DNA of 13,074 nt, from NCBI GenBank assembly GCA_031551885.1, contig JAVBMX010000072.1, positions 1-13,074 of the forward strand, in the 5' to 3' direction. Within the stretch, counting starts at the first letter, position 1. Each line of letters starts with the position of its first letter. The translations under genes were made by a program, and so were the position numbers. The notes below the pieces were generated by a model. The model saw nothing but the letters and a program-made list of their open reading frames with translations. It was not told the DNA's origin and searched no databases. This stretch comes from Frigididesulfovibrio sp031551885 (GTDB lineage Bacteria; Desulfobacterota; Desulfovibrionia; Desulfovibrionales; Desulfovibrionaceae). Shown piece by piece: positions 6,113 to 13,026 of the stretch.

Positions 6113-7735
6113 TTACTGAACCTTGGTCTGAACGTCCCACACCCGCTTGGATTCAGGCAGGGGCTTCAGGTACTTCAGCCACACGTGGGTTTCCAGGTTG
6201 GCCGGGTTCATCTGCATTTCGCGGCTCCACTCGAGGATCGGCGGCACCAGCTCGCGGATGGGCTTGGAATCCATCTCGGCGGCAAAGCCGTAGTTGGAGG
6301 CCCGGTAGGCGGCTTCCACGGCCTTTTGGCTGTACTGCTGCGAAAGGGCCAGGGTTTCCAGCGCCTTGACCGGGTTGTGGAAGCCGACGGAGTTCTCGGC
6401 CGAGACCATATCCCAGAAGAACTGGCCCTTGCGGACGTATTCGCGGGCTTCGGCCATGAGGGCGTCGTACTGCGGGGAACGCTCGCCGGTCCATTCGGAG
6501 GCGCGGCGCACCGCTTCGTGAGCCTTCACGGAGATGTCCTGAGCGATGATCAGTTGATCATAGGTCTTTTTCTGGGTGGTCTGCACGCGGGTACGCAGGT
6601 ATTCCACGGTCTTGTCGGTGTGGCACTGGCGGCAGGCCGTGTCGATGCGCTCGTCGTTGCGCAGGGGCGAGGTCCACTGGTGCTGGGAAACCTTCTTCTT
6701 GCCGTCAAGCCGCTGGTAGGGCATGTGGCAGTCGGCGCAGGTCACCCCGGCCGAACCGTGGGTGCCGTTGTACCAGGTTTCGAACTCGGGGTGCTGGGCC
6801 TTGAGCATGCGGGTCTTGGACACGGGATGCACCCAGTCGGCGAACGAAGCGTAACCGCTGCCGTCTTCCTTTTTGGGTCCCTTATCCGCGTAGTAGGCGT
6901 AAACCTGTTCGGGATCCAGGCCGTTGCCCCAGATCTTCTGGAAGGTCGTGCCGTTCTGCACCGGGTCGGTGTCGTTGTCCCAGGGGAACACGGGCTTTTT
7001 GTTCGGGCCGTGATCCGGCTCGGAGAAATAGTATTCCACGTGGCACTGGCCACAGACCAAGGCGCGCTTATCGTTGCGGCCAAGCGTCTTCCAGTCGACG
7101 CCTTTGCGCTTGAGGGCGTCGTTCAGCGGAATGCTGGTGACGGCCAGGGTCATGTCTTCCGGATTGTGGCAGTTCGCGCAACCGATCGAGTTGTTCTTCA
7201 TGTCGATCTTGTCGGTGGAGCGGAAGTCGTGGAAGTTCATGGACCAGAATTTGTCGTCGCCGTACTGGGCCACCCAATCGGGAATGGTGGGAACTTTGCA
7301 GTTCCAGCAGGTGGCGGGCAGGCCGGCCTTTTCGCTGTAGTTGTTGATCCGGTCGATGCGCAGGATGTCTTCCACCGCGTAGGTGTGGCCCCGAGCTTCA
7401 TTGTACTCGTACATGAAGGGGTAGCCTTCCCAGAGGTTTTTCAGATACGGCTGGGCGGCGTTGGGCTTGCCGGTGGGCGGATTGTTCTTGTCGTCGTTTT
7501 TGCGGAAGTGGAAAGAAGCCTTGAACCGGGTTTCGGTATCCAGGCCGTCTTCGTTGTTCTTCAGGTAGCTGTTGTACTGCTGCGGGAACACCTTGCCGAA
7601 TTCGGCGGTGTTGCGCTCGGAAGCCTTCAAACCGGTCTTGTAGGTGGGCGTGACGGGTTCTTCCGCCTGATTGGAGCAACCGGCCATAAGGCTCACGGCA
7701 CACACGGCGGCCAGGGTCATAATGGGTTTAAGCAT
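6113..7735 (-). CDS. nrfA: Cytochrome c nitrite reductase, catalytic subunit (five hemes)
   Basis: This 540-residue periplasmic enzyme reduces nitrite to ammonium with six electrons (EC 1.7.2.2), using electrons delivered by NrfH. A lipoprotein signal ends SLMAGC, with the lipid-attached Cys at 20. The catalytic heme has the diagnostic CWNCK site (143-147), where Lys replaces the usual His ligand. Four CxxCH sites follow at 186-190, 228-232, 332-336 and 367-371. Active-site residues expected from characterised NrfA proteins are present: Arg115 (in NEARGH), Tyr235 (in HVEYYF) and His314 (in LKAQHPE). Calcium-site residues Glu234, Lys311 and Gln313 are also there. Its start overlaps the nrfH stop by 8 bases and has AAAAGGAAGG upstream, so translation is probably coupled. 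All key residues are intact and the length is normal. Confidence 0.97.
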   Translation of the reverse strand: MLKPIMTLAAVCAVSLMAGCSNQAEEPVTPTYKTGLKASERNTAEFGKVFPQQYNSYLKNNEDGLDTETRFKASFHFRKNDDKNNPPTGKPNAAQPYLKNLWEGYPFMYEYNEARGHTYAVEDILRIDRINNYSEKAGLPATCWNCKVPTIPDWVAQYGDDKFWSMNFHDFRSTDKIDMKNNSIGCANCHNPEDMTLAVTSIPLNDALKRKGVDWKTLGRNDKRALVCGQCHVEYYFSEPDHGPNKKPVFPWDNDTDPVQNGTTFQKIWGNGLDPEQVYAYYADKGPKKEDGSGYASFADWVHPVSKTRMLKAQHPEFETWYNGTHGSAGVTCADCHMPYQRLDGKKKVSQHQWTSPLRNDERIDTACRQCHTDKTVEYLRTRVQTTQKKTYDQLIIAQDISVKAHEAVRRASEWTGERSPQYDALMAEAREYVRKGQFFWDMVSAENSVGFHNPVKALETLALSQQYSQKAVEAAYRASNYGFAAEMDSKPIRELVPPILEWSREMQMNPANLETHVWLKYLKPLPESKRVWDVQTKVQ

Positions 7736-8201
7736 CGGCGGCCTTCCTTTTGCTTATGGGAAGTTTGCTGTTGTGCGGCACACTGCGGTGGCAGTCGGTG
7801 CAGTAGGGCTTCACATCCATGGCCACGTCCATTGTCGTCGGATAATGGCAGCGACGGCAGTTGGCCTGGACAACATCCTTGGTGTCTTTGGTGGCGTGGA
7901 TCACATCGGCCACGGTTCCAAATTTGTCCACCCGAATGTCGTGAAGTCCGGTGGCGGCTTTGAACGGCAACTTCTCCCCAAGGGCATAGGGAGTGTGACA
8001 TTCGTTGCAGTCCAGCTTGGCATGAACGCTGTTTTTATGCGTCCAGGCGGCCTCGGACATGACGTGACAGCTTGCGCAAAAAGTGGCCTGGTCGGTTTGT
8101 TTGAAGGCAAAACCGGCGCCCGCCATGGCGAGCATACCGACTACAAAAGTCAAAAACAAAACTCCCCAGCCCCGCTTTGCTTTGGTACTGTTTCCTTGCA
8201 T
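7728..8201 (-). CDS. nrfH: NrfH, membrane-anchored four-heme quinol oxidase of nitrite reductase
   Basis: This is a 157-residue NapC/NirT-family cytochrome. A single membrane helix (about 13-33) anchors it, and the rest faces the periplasm. Four heme sites are CASCH (42-46), CNECH (65-69), CRRCH (115-119) and CTDCH (134-138). Met48, just after the first site (CHVM), corresponds to the unusual Met ligand of heme 1 known from Desulfovibrio vulgaris NrfH, and Lys81 in LPFKA to the quinol-site lysine there (knowledge of the family, aligned by eye). It takes electrons from menaquinol and passes them to NrfA. The ATG at 8201 has a GGAGAG site. It is the first gene of the operon, and an inverted repeat with a candidate promoter lies about 100 bases upstream. 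Confidence 0.96.
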   Translation of the reverse strand: MQGNSTKAKRGWGVLFLTFVVGMLAMAGAGFAFKQTDQATFCASCHVMSEAAWTHKNSVHAKLDCNECHTPYALGEKLPFKAATGLHDIRVDKFGTVADVIHATKDTKDVVQANCRRCHYPTTMDVAMDVKPYCTDCHRSVPHNSKLPISKRKAADA

Positions 8202-8299
8202 GGGCTCTCCGTAGATTCTGCATACCAGGTTGTAGGTCTCTCCCGGGCTTTTGGCCCCGTACCCCAGTATCTTAACCTAATACCTTACTCCCCCTCCTT

Positions 8300-8329
8300 T
8301 TCATATGCTTTATGGTTGTTTACCATCAA
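8300..8329 (-). promoter_or_regulatory. Candidate nrfHA promoter with overlapping inverted repeat
   Basis: On the minus strand TTGATG (8329-8324) and TATGAA (8305-8300) are 18 bases apart; each matches 4 of 6 consensus bases. An inverted repeat, ATGGT/ACCAT with a 5-base centre (8312-8326), fills the spacer and touches the -35. This is the geometry expected for a repressor operator. The leader to ATG 8201 would be about 90 bases. The regulator is unknown. Confidence 0.4.
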
Positions 8330-8344
8330 CTCTGCCTTCTTTCC

Positions 8345-8372
8345 CCCGAAAAAACAACCCCCATTCGGGTTG
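8345..8372 (-). terminator. Hairpin plus T-run, minus strand, between upstream operon and nrfHA
   Basis: On the minus strand CAACCC (8372-8367) pairs with GGGTTG (8360-8355), and six T residues follow directly (8354-8349), the classical rho-independent layout. It would insulate nrfHA from read-through of the thiL-containing operon or end an unannotated short transcript in 8373-8735. Confidence 0.6.
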
Positions 8373-8629
8373 GGATATAGAAGATGACGCCGAATGCCGC
8401 AAAAAATAACGCGGAAAGCGGAAAACCACAGGCGGAACAGGCGGCCGCCGACTGCATTTCGGAGCAATCCCCTTGTAAAATCACCGCTAAAGCTCCGCTT
8501 TGCCGGCCCGCAACAAAGCAACGACCAGGAACCGCCGAACGGCCGCCGGCACACGTCGACCGCGCCCCCCCCCGTTGAAGCCCTGTCGACGTTGGACGCT
8601 TCCGGCTCCTTGGCCCCCACAACGCGGCA

Positions 8630-8684
8630 TCGCCGGATACCCACCCGTAAACGGCCGTGAGCCGCGCGGGTCGATATCCGGCGA
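8630..8684. other. 55-base nested stem-loop
   Basis: TCGCCGGATA (8630-8639) and TATCCGGCGA (8675-8684) form a perfect 10-bp stem. Nested inside are ACCCG/CGGGT (8643-8647 with 8667-8671) and CGGC/GCCG (8652-8655 with 8661-8664). Symmetrical 3-base internal loops separate the first two stems. There is no T-run on either side, so it is not an ordinary terminator. It could be a structured 3' untranslated element of the upstream minus-strand operon, a small RNA or a dispersed repeat. Confidence 0.45.
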
Positions 8685-8700
8685 GCGTGTCTTCGCGGCC

Positions 8701-8726
8701 GGAAGAAAAGGGGAAACGGTTCCCCT
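8701..8726 (-). terminator. Terminator of the helicase / thiL-aldolase operon
   Basis: On the minus strand AGGGGAA (8726-8720) pairs with TTCCCCT (8715-8709) across a 4-base loop, and the transcript continues with a T-rich TTTCTTCC tail. It begins 9 bases beyond the stop codon at 8736-8738. Confidence 0.7.
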
Positions 8727-8735
8727 AAGACGATT

Positions 8736-10382
8736 CTATGCCGTGGAGCGACGGGTCAGCAGGTCGACCCGACCGAGGTGCTCCAGCTCTTCGGTCAGAG
8801 CCAGGCAATCCCCGGCCGTTTTCCCATGCACGCACAGGCCGTGGCGTTCCAGCCACAGGGCGGGCTTGTCGGCGGCCGCGGCCGCGGCTTCGGCCAATTC
8901 GGGGGAACCCGGCTCCAGGGCCGGAACCCAAGCGATTTTCTCCCGGTATCCGGCGGTTTCAAACAAAGGCGCCTGCAGGCGTTCCTCCAGCGGCACGCCA
9001 AGGCCCAGGGCGCTCAGATGCGGCGGGTGGGTGTGCAGGATGGCCCCGCTCTCGGGGCGCGCCCGATACACGGCCAAATGCAGCCCGGCCTCGCTGGAGG
9101 GGTTTTCTCCGCGCAACGGGCGGCCGTCGGCGAGGTCGAGCAGCACACAATCCTCTTCGCTCAACCAGCCCTTGGCCGCGCCGGAGCGGGTGATCAGGCA
9201 GCCTTCGCCGCCGCCGGGCAGGGCGACGCGGATGGAAGCGTTCCCGCTGTAACCGGGCAGCAGCCCGCCCCGCGACGCTTCACGGCACAGGCGGACAAGT
9301 TCGCCGGCCGCTTCGCGCAGGGCCGCGCCGGAGCTTTCCCCGGAGCCGGTCTCGGAAAGATGGTCAAAGCCCTGCAGAGTCAACGGTTCACCGCGCAGCA
9401 ACAGGCCGGGGGTCGGGTGCACGACGCCCAGGCGCATGACCCGGGGAGCGATGCGCTGCACCAGAGGGAACGAGACCGGGGCGCAGGTGCCGAGCAGGGC
9501 GTAGTCTTCCCCGCCCTGCAGGAACAGTTCTTCCGCGTTACGGCCGTATGCTTCGGCAATGCTCCACAGCTCCGGGTGGAAGCGGGCGGATTCCGGGTCC
9601 AGGTCGGCCCCGTACTCGCCCAGCAGGCGGGGCAGATCCCGCACCGGGCCGTCGGAAAGGTCCATCAGGCCGAGCCTGTGTTCCCGGCCGCCGCAGGTAC
9701 GGGCCAGGGCCGCGCCTTCGGCCAGCAGGGGCAGGGGAGAAAGATGGGCGGCGCAGGCTTCGGGGTACCGCGAAAGGGCCGCCCGCCCCAGGTCCTGCAG
9801 GGCGAGCAGGCCGGCATGGGCCAGACCGGAGTGCCCGATAAGGAAAATCGCGTCCCCGGGCAGGGCCTGGGCGCGGCGCAAAAACAAGGGGTCGCCGTGT
9901 TCGCTCTCGGCGATGTGCCTGCCCCACACGGTGATGCACAGACCCAGGCAGTCCGCCCGGGAGACGTCGCCGCCGGTCAGGGTGATTTTATAGCGGTCGG
10001 CCACTCCGGCCATGCCGTACAAGATGCCGGCCAGGGAGCTCTTGGTCAGGCCGGGGGGGACCATCAGTCCCAGCGAAAAGCCCAGGGGCACGGCCCCGGC
10101 TCCGGCAAGATCGCTGATGGCCGCGGCCAGGGCCTTGGCCCCGACGTCTTCCGGGGTGAAGTAGGAACGCCGGAAGTGCGCGCCTTCCATGAAGGCGTCG
10201 GTGGAAAGGGCGGTGATCCCGGGCATGCGCAGTTCCGCGCAGTCGTCACCCCGCCCCAGGAGGACATAAGGGCCCTCATTGGGAAAAAAACGGTCGATCA
10301 GCGTCAGGCAGTCGTCTTCCGAAGAAAGGCGATCGTGCTCGTCCTGGAGCGACCAGTGGTCAAAGGGGGTGTCGTCGTTCAT
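8736..10382 (-). CDS. Fusion of thiamine-monophosphate kinase (ThiL) and class II aldolase/adducin domain
   Basis: The ATG at 10382 (GAGGAG upstream) overlaps the helicase stop as ATGA and gives 548 residues. Residues about 20-340 are a full ThiL-type PurM-like kinase, which phosphorylates thiamine monophosphate to the diphosphate cofactor. Visible motifs are GRGDDCAE (43-50), STDAFMEGAHF (60-70), DLAGAGAVPLG (91-101), TGGDVSR (136-142), LMDLSDGPVRDL (239-250) and LQGGEDYALLG (288-298). Residues about 355-548 are a class II aldolase/adducin domain. It has phosphate-binding SGNAS (379-383), ITRSGAAKG (397-405), catalytic-type Glu431 in SSE, metal ligands His450 and His452 (LHTHPP) and a third His514 (ERHG). 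Both halves look active. The second half could be a sugar-phosphate aldolase, dehydratase or epimerase (MtnB-, fuculose- or ribulose-phosphate-like); the substrate is not evident. SelD was considered and rejected because its N-terminal Cys/Sec-containing motif is absent. Confidence 0.85.
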   Translation of the reverse strand: MNDDTPFDHWSLQDEHDRLSSEDDCLTLIDRFFPNEGPYVLLGRGDDCAELRMPGITALSTDAFMEGAHFRRSYFTPEDVGAKALAAAISDLAGAGAVPLGFSLGLMVPPGLTKSSLAGILYGMAGVADRYKITLTGGDVSRADCLGLCITVWGRHIAESEHGDPLFLRRAQALPGDAIFLIGHSGLAHAGLLALQDLGRAALSRYPEACAAHLSPLPLLAEGAALARTCGGREHRLGLMDLSDGPVRDLPRLLGEYGADLDPESARFHPELWSIAEAYGRNAEELFLQGGEDYALLGTCAPVSFPLVQRIAPRVMRLGVVHPTPGLLLRGEPLTLQGFDHLSETGSGESSGAALREAAGELVRLCREASRGGLLPGYSGNASIRVALPGGGEGCLITRSGAAKGWLSEEDCVLLDLADGRPLRGENPSSEAGLHLAVYRARPESGAILHTHPPHLSALGLGVPLEERLQAPLFETAGYREKIAWVPALEPGSPELAEAAAAAADKPALWLERHGLCVHGKTAGDCLALTEELEHLGRVDLLTRRSTA

Positions 10383-12673
10383 TGCTGCTCCTCCATGCTC
10401 AGGTAGGCGGCCATAATCACTTTCAGGCCGATGCCGGGAAAATTCACGCGATACTTGTCCGGGGGCAGAAACTGCACGATCTTCCCCCGGCCGAAAATTT
10501 TGTGGCGGCAAAAACCGCAGGCCTCGGGCGGCAGGGCGGGGCCGCCGGGCCGGGCCATCACCGACGCGGCCTCCGGTTCGGCTTCGCCGGCGCGTTCCGG
10601 TTTGCGGGCCGGAGCGTCGTTTCGGGCCTGCGAAGCGCGCAGGCGTTCCATGGCGTCGGCCGCATAGGCGGCCGCTCCCGAACCGGCCCCGGCCGCGCGC
10701 GAAGCCTGGAACGCGTCGGAAGAGGGTGTGCGGGAAGCCTCGACCAGCGCGCCGGAGTACGTTTCGCGCCACTCAGTATACAACCCCGGCGGAACCTCGC
10801 GCACAAAGGGGCTGGGCACGGCGGGCAAAGCGCCGCCCCCGGAGCGGTCGTACACGCTTGCCGGAACAAACAAGTCCAAATGCTCGGCCGCGCGGGTGCA
10901 GGCCACGTACATCAGTCGGCGCTCTTCTTCAAAGTCTTCGCTCCGGGCCAGGGAATGGCGCGAGGGGAAGCGATCCTCGACCAGATCCAGGATGAGCACG
11001 GCCTTCCATTCCAGACCCTTGGCCGAGTGGATGGTCGACAACACGATGCCTTCCTGCTCCTCGTCGCGGCGCAGGGGCTCATCCAGCGAAAGGTCGGCCG
11101 TGAACAAATCCAGGTCGGTGTACGAGGCGGCGATGCCCACAAGCTGCTCCAGGCCTTGAAGGCGCTTGGGGTGGTCGTCGGGGAAGTTCGCCTCGAGACG
11201 CGGCCGGTAGTGGTTGACGGCCTTGTCCAAAACGCGGGCAGGAGTGTCCGGCAGGGCGCGCAGTTCGTCGATGAAGGCCAGATCCGCCGCCACATCCGGG
11301 AAACGCTTCAGCCCGGCCGCAAGCGCCTCGCGATCGCCCGAGGCCAACAGGTTGTACAGCTTGAGGCAGGTCTTGGGCCCCACGCCGTCGGCCAGGCCGG
11401 CGATGCGGGCGAAGGCCGGAAAGTCGAGCGGGTTCTGGAGCAGCCGGATGTAGCTCATCACATCCTTGACGTGGGCGGCCTCGGCATAGCGGATACCCCC
11501 GTATTTGCGGAAGCGCAGGCCAATTTTGTTCAGTTCCAGTTCCAGGTGATAGGAGTGGAAGCCCGAACGGAAGAGCACGGCGATTTCCCCGGCCGGGTGG
11601 CGACGCAGCAACTCCACGATGCGGTTCACGGCGATGCCGGCCTGGGAACGGTCGGACAGCGGGCGAATGACGTTGGGCAGCGCCCCGCCTTCGCGCCGGG
11701 TGAACAGGTGTTTCTTGAAAGCGTCGGCCGCGTTTTCCATGACCGCGTTGGCCAGATCGAGCACGGGCCGGGTCGAGCGGTAGTTTTCTTCCAGGCGAAT
11801 CACCGCCGTGCCGGGGAACTCTTCGGGAAAACGCAGAATGTTGCGTACGTCCGCGCCGCGAAAGGCGTAGATCGACTGGGCGTCGTCGCCCACGACCATC
11901 AGGTTGGGGTTCTCCGTCCCGGCGGTCAGGGCGGCGATGCGGGCCTGAACCGGGTTGGTGTCCTGATATTCGTCCACCATCAGGTAGCGGTAGCGATTGC
12001 GGCACCAGGCGGCGACTTCGGGCCGTCCGGTCAGGGCGCGCTCCAGTTCGAAAAGCAGATCGTCGTAGTCGAGCAGGGCCTTTTCCCGCTTGAAGGCCGC
12101 GTACGCCTCGCCCAGTTCGGTGAGGGCCGCGACATGCGGCAACAGGTGGAAGGCCTCGCGCCGCAGGACTTCCTCCAAGGCCAGCTCCTTGTTCCGGGCC
12201 TTGCTCAGCATGGCCAGCACGGTCTGGTTTTTGGGAAAGCTTTTGTCCTTTTTGCCCACGCCCAGGGCTTCCCGGCACTGTTGCAGGGCGGCGGGCATGT
12301 CGGTGCCGTCCATGATCGAGGGCGGACGCGAAAACCCTTCGGGCTGAAACACCCGAAGCACGGAATAGGCGAAGGAGTGGAAGGTGCCGCCCGTGACCCC
12401 GTCCACGGCGCGGCGGGAAGGGGAGAGGGCGTCGGAAGAGTGAACGGCCAGAAGTCCCCGGGCGCGCTCAAGCATCTCTTGGGCGGCCTTGCGGGTGAAG
12501 GTCAGCAGCAGAATGGATGACGCCGGGATTCCGGCTTCCAGCAAGCGGGCCAAGCGATAGACGATGGTCCGGGTTTTGCCTGAGCCGGCGCCGGCAACCA
12601 CCAGCACGGGGCCGTCCAGACGCTCGACGGCTTCGAGCTGAGCCGGATTCAGTTCGCGGGCGTAGTCAATCAT
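10379..12673 (-). CDS. UvrD/PcrA-type superfamily 1A DNA helicase
   Basis: The start at ATG 12673 gives 764 residues beginning MIDYARELNPAQLEAV, so the Q motif falls at 8-16, as in UvrD, PcrA and Rep. Upstream in-frame extension runs through the promoter and hairpin region and is not coding. Helicase motifs are I AGAGSGKT (27-34), Ia LLLTFTRKAAQEM (55-67), II VDEYQDTN (233-240), III VVGDDAQSIYAFRGAD (260-275), IV EENYRST (295-301), V IHSAKGLEWKAV (548-559) and VI ERRLMYVACTRA (584-595). A low-complexity linker (about 640-715) precedes a Tudor-like tail (FGRGKIVQF). It translocates 3' to 5' on DNA and serves repair or replication-conflict resolution (family knowledge). The stretch CGFC-RH (719-724) before the tail forms a small Cys/His cluster. 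It is the first gene of an operon with the ThiL-aldolase fusion, overlapping it by 4 bases. Confidence 0.95.
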   Translation of the reverse strand: MIDYARELNPAQLEAVERLDGPVLVVAGAGSGKTRTIVYRLARLLEAGIPASSILLLTFTRKAAQEMLERARGLLAVHSSDALSPSRRAVDGVTGGTFHSFAYSVLRVFQPEGFSRPPSIMDGTDMPAALQQCREALGVGKKDKSFPKNQTVLAMLSKARNKELALEEVLRREAFHLLPHVAALTELGEAYAAFKREKALLDYDDLLFELERALTGRPEVAAWCRNRYRYLMVDEYQDTNPVQARIAALTAGTENPNLMVVGDDAQSIYAFRGADVRNILRFPEEFPGTAVIRLEENYRSTRPVLDLANAVMENAADAFKKHLFTRREGGALPNVIRPLSDRSQAGIAVNRIVELLRRHPAGEIAVLFRSGFHSYHLELELNKIGLRFRKYGGIRYAEAAHVKDVMSYIRLLQNPLDFPAFARIAGLADGVGPKTCLKLYNLLASGDREALAAGLKRFPDVAADLAFIDELRALPDTPARVLDKAVNHYRPRLEANFPDDHPKRLQGLEQLVGIAASYTDLDLFTADLSLDEPLRRDEEQEGIVLSTIHSAKGLEWKAVLILDLVEDRFPSRHSLARSEDFEEERRLMYVACTRAAEHLDLFVPASVYDRSGGGALPAVPSPFVREVPPGLYTEWRETYSGALVEASRTPSSDAFQASRAAGAGSGAAAYAADAMERLRASQARNDAPARKPERAGEAEPEAASVMARPGGPALPPEACGFCRHKIFGRGKIVQFLPPDKYRVNFPGIGLKVIMAAYLSMEEQQ

Positions 12674-12714
12674 TTCGCCTACATAATTAGGATATAAAAT
12701 GGCGGGGCGGAGGA

Positions 12715-12743
12715 ACGATACTTCGCTCCCGCCGGCCTGTCCA
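12715..12743 (-). promoter_or_regulatory. Candidate sigma70-type promoter for the helicase operon
   Basis: On the minus strand TGGACA (12743-12738, 5 of 6 to TTGACA) and TATCGT (12720-12715, 4 of 6 to TATAAT) are separated by exactly 17 bases. The start site would be near 12708, leaving a leader of about 35 bases before ATG 12673. The ribosome-binding site is weak (TAGGCGAA). Confidence 0.5.
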
Positions 12744-12885
12744 CCTTTTTGACGGGGAAGGGGAGGGTGGGAGGGAACTCCAGATTTTCCGGGGGAGGTG
12801 AAAACAGAGCTGCCAAGGTCGGCCGGTCGACAATGCTCGCGCGATGTGAACAGGCCGCCTCGCATCGGCGCAAGCGGCACCCTGC

Positions 12886-13026
12886 ACCCCTCAGGGGTTC
12901 GGGAGCCCGCCCGCATCGCGGGTAGGCTCCCGCACCAAAGGGGGTCAAGGGGCTCATCCGGCAGGAAGCCGGATGGACGCCGGAGGTCTTCCGACGGTGC
13001 CCGAAGGGCGAGGCGCACAATGCGCC
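12886..13026. repeat. Chain of five GC-rich hairpins
   Basis: Consecutive stem-loops are ACCCC/GGGGT (12886-12898), a nested pair CGGGAGCC/GGCTCCCG with inner CCCGC/GCGGG (12900-12932), CATCCGGC/GCCGGATG (12955-12975), GCCC/GGGC near 12999-13009 and GGCGCA/TGCGCC (13012-13026). Loops are mostly 3-5 bases and none is followed by a T-run. The layout resembles the chain at 2636-2722, with different stem sequences. A dispersed repeat element or a structured RNA are both possible. Confidence 0.5.

Larger units (their letters stand above)
8202..8735. other. Intergenic region upstream of nrfHA without a convincing gene
   Basis: These 534 bases separate nrfH from the upstream minus-strand operon. 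Short open frames exist on both strands, but they overlap one another, lack ribosome-binding sites and resemble no family. The region holds a nrf promoter/operator candidate (8300-8329), two hairpin terminators for minus-strand transcripts (8355-8372 and 8709-8726) and a nested 55-base stem-loop (8630-8684). The stretch 8373-8629 has only small palindromes, such as GGCGGCCGCC at 8440-8449. I saw no sigma54 (-24/-12) promoter, although nitrite control of nrfHA by a sigma54 activator is known in Desulfovibrio vulgaris. Confidence 0.6.

Noticed and set aside
5963..7963. 666-residue plus-strand open frame opposite nrfA
   Set aside because: nrfA on the minus strand has all five heme sites and catalytic residues, so this frame is an antisense by-product.
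8384..8660. Small plus-strand genes of 64-88 residues in the nrf upstream region
   Set aside because: They overlap one another in different frames, lack ribosome-binding sites and have low-complexity composition.
8202..8735. Sigma54 (-24/-12) promoter upstream of nrfH
   Set aside because: Looked for on the minus strand because of known NrfR control in Desulfovibrio vulgaris; no TGGCAC-N5-TTGC-like pair was found by eye.
8736..10382. Selenophosphate synthetase (SelD) as the identity of the kinase half
   Set aside because: SelD belongs to the same PurM-like superfamily, but its N-terminal Cys/Sec-containing motif is absent, and GGEDY plus DLSDG point to ThiL.
10383..10772. N-terminal extension of the ThiL-aldolase frame into the helicase gene
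   Set aside because: It would overlap the helicase coding region by about 390 bases in another frame. The ATG at 10382 has a good ribosome-binding site and starts a normal ThiL N-terminus.
10382..12520. 712-residue plus-strand open frame opposite the helicase
   Set aside because: All helicase motifs lie on the minus strand; the plus frame has no recognisable domain and a Gly/Gln/Val-biased composition.
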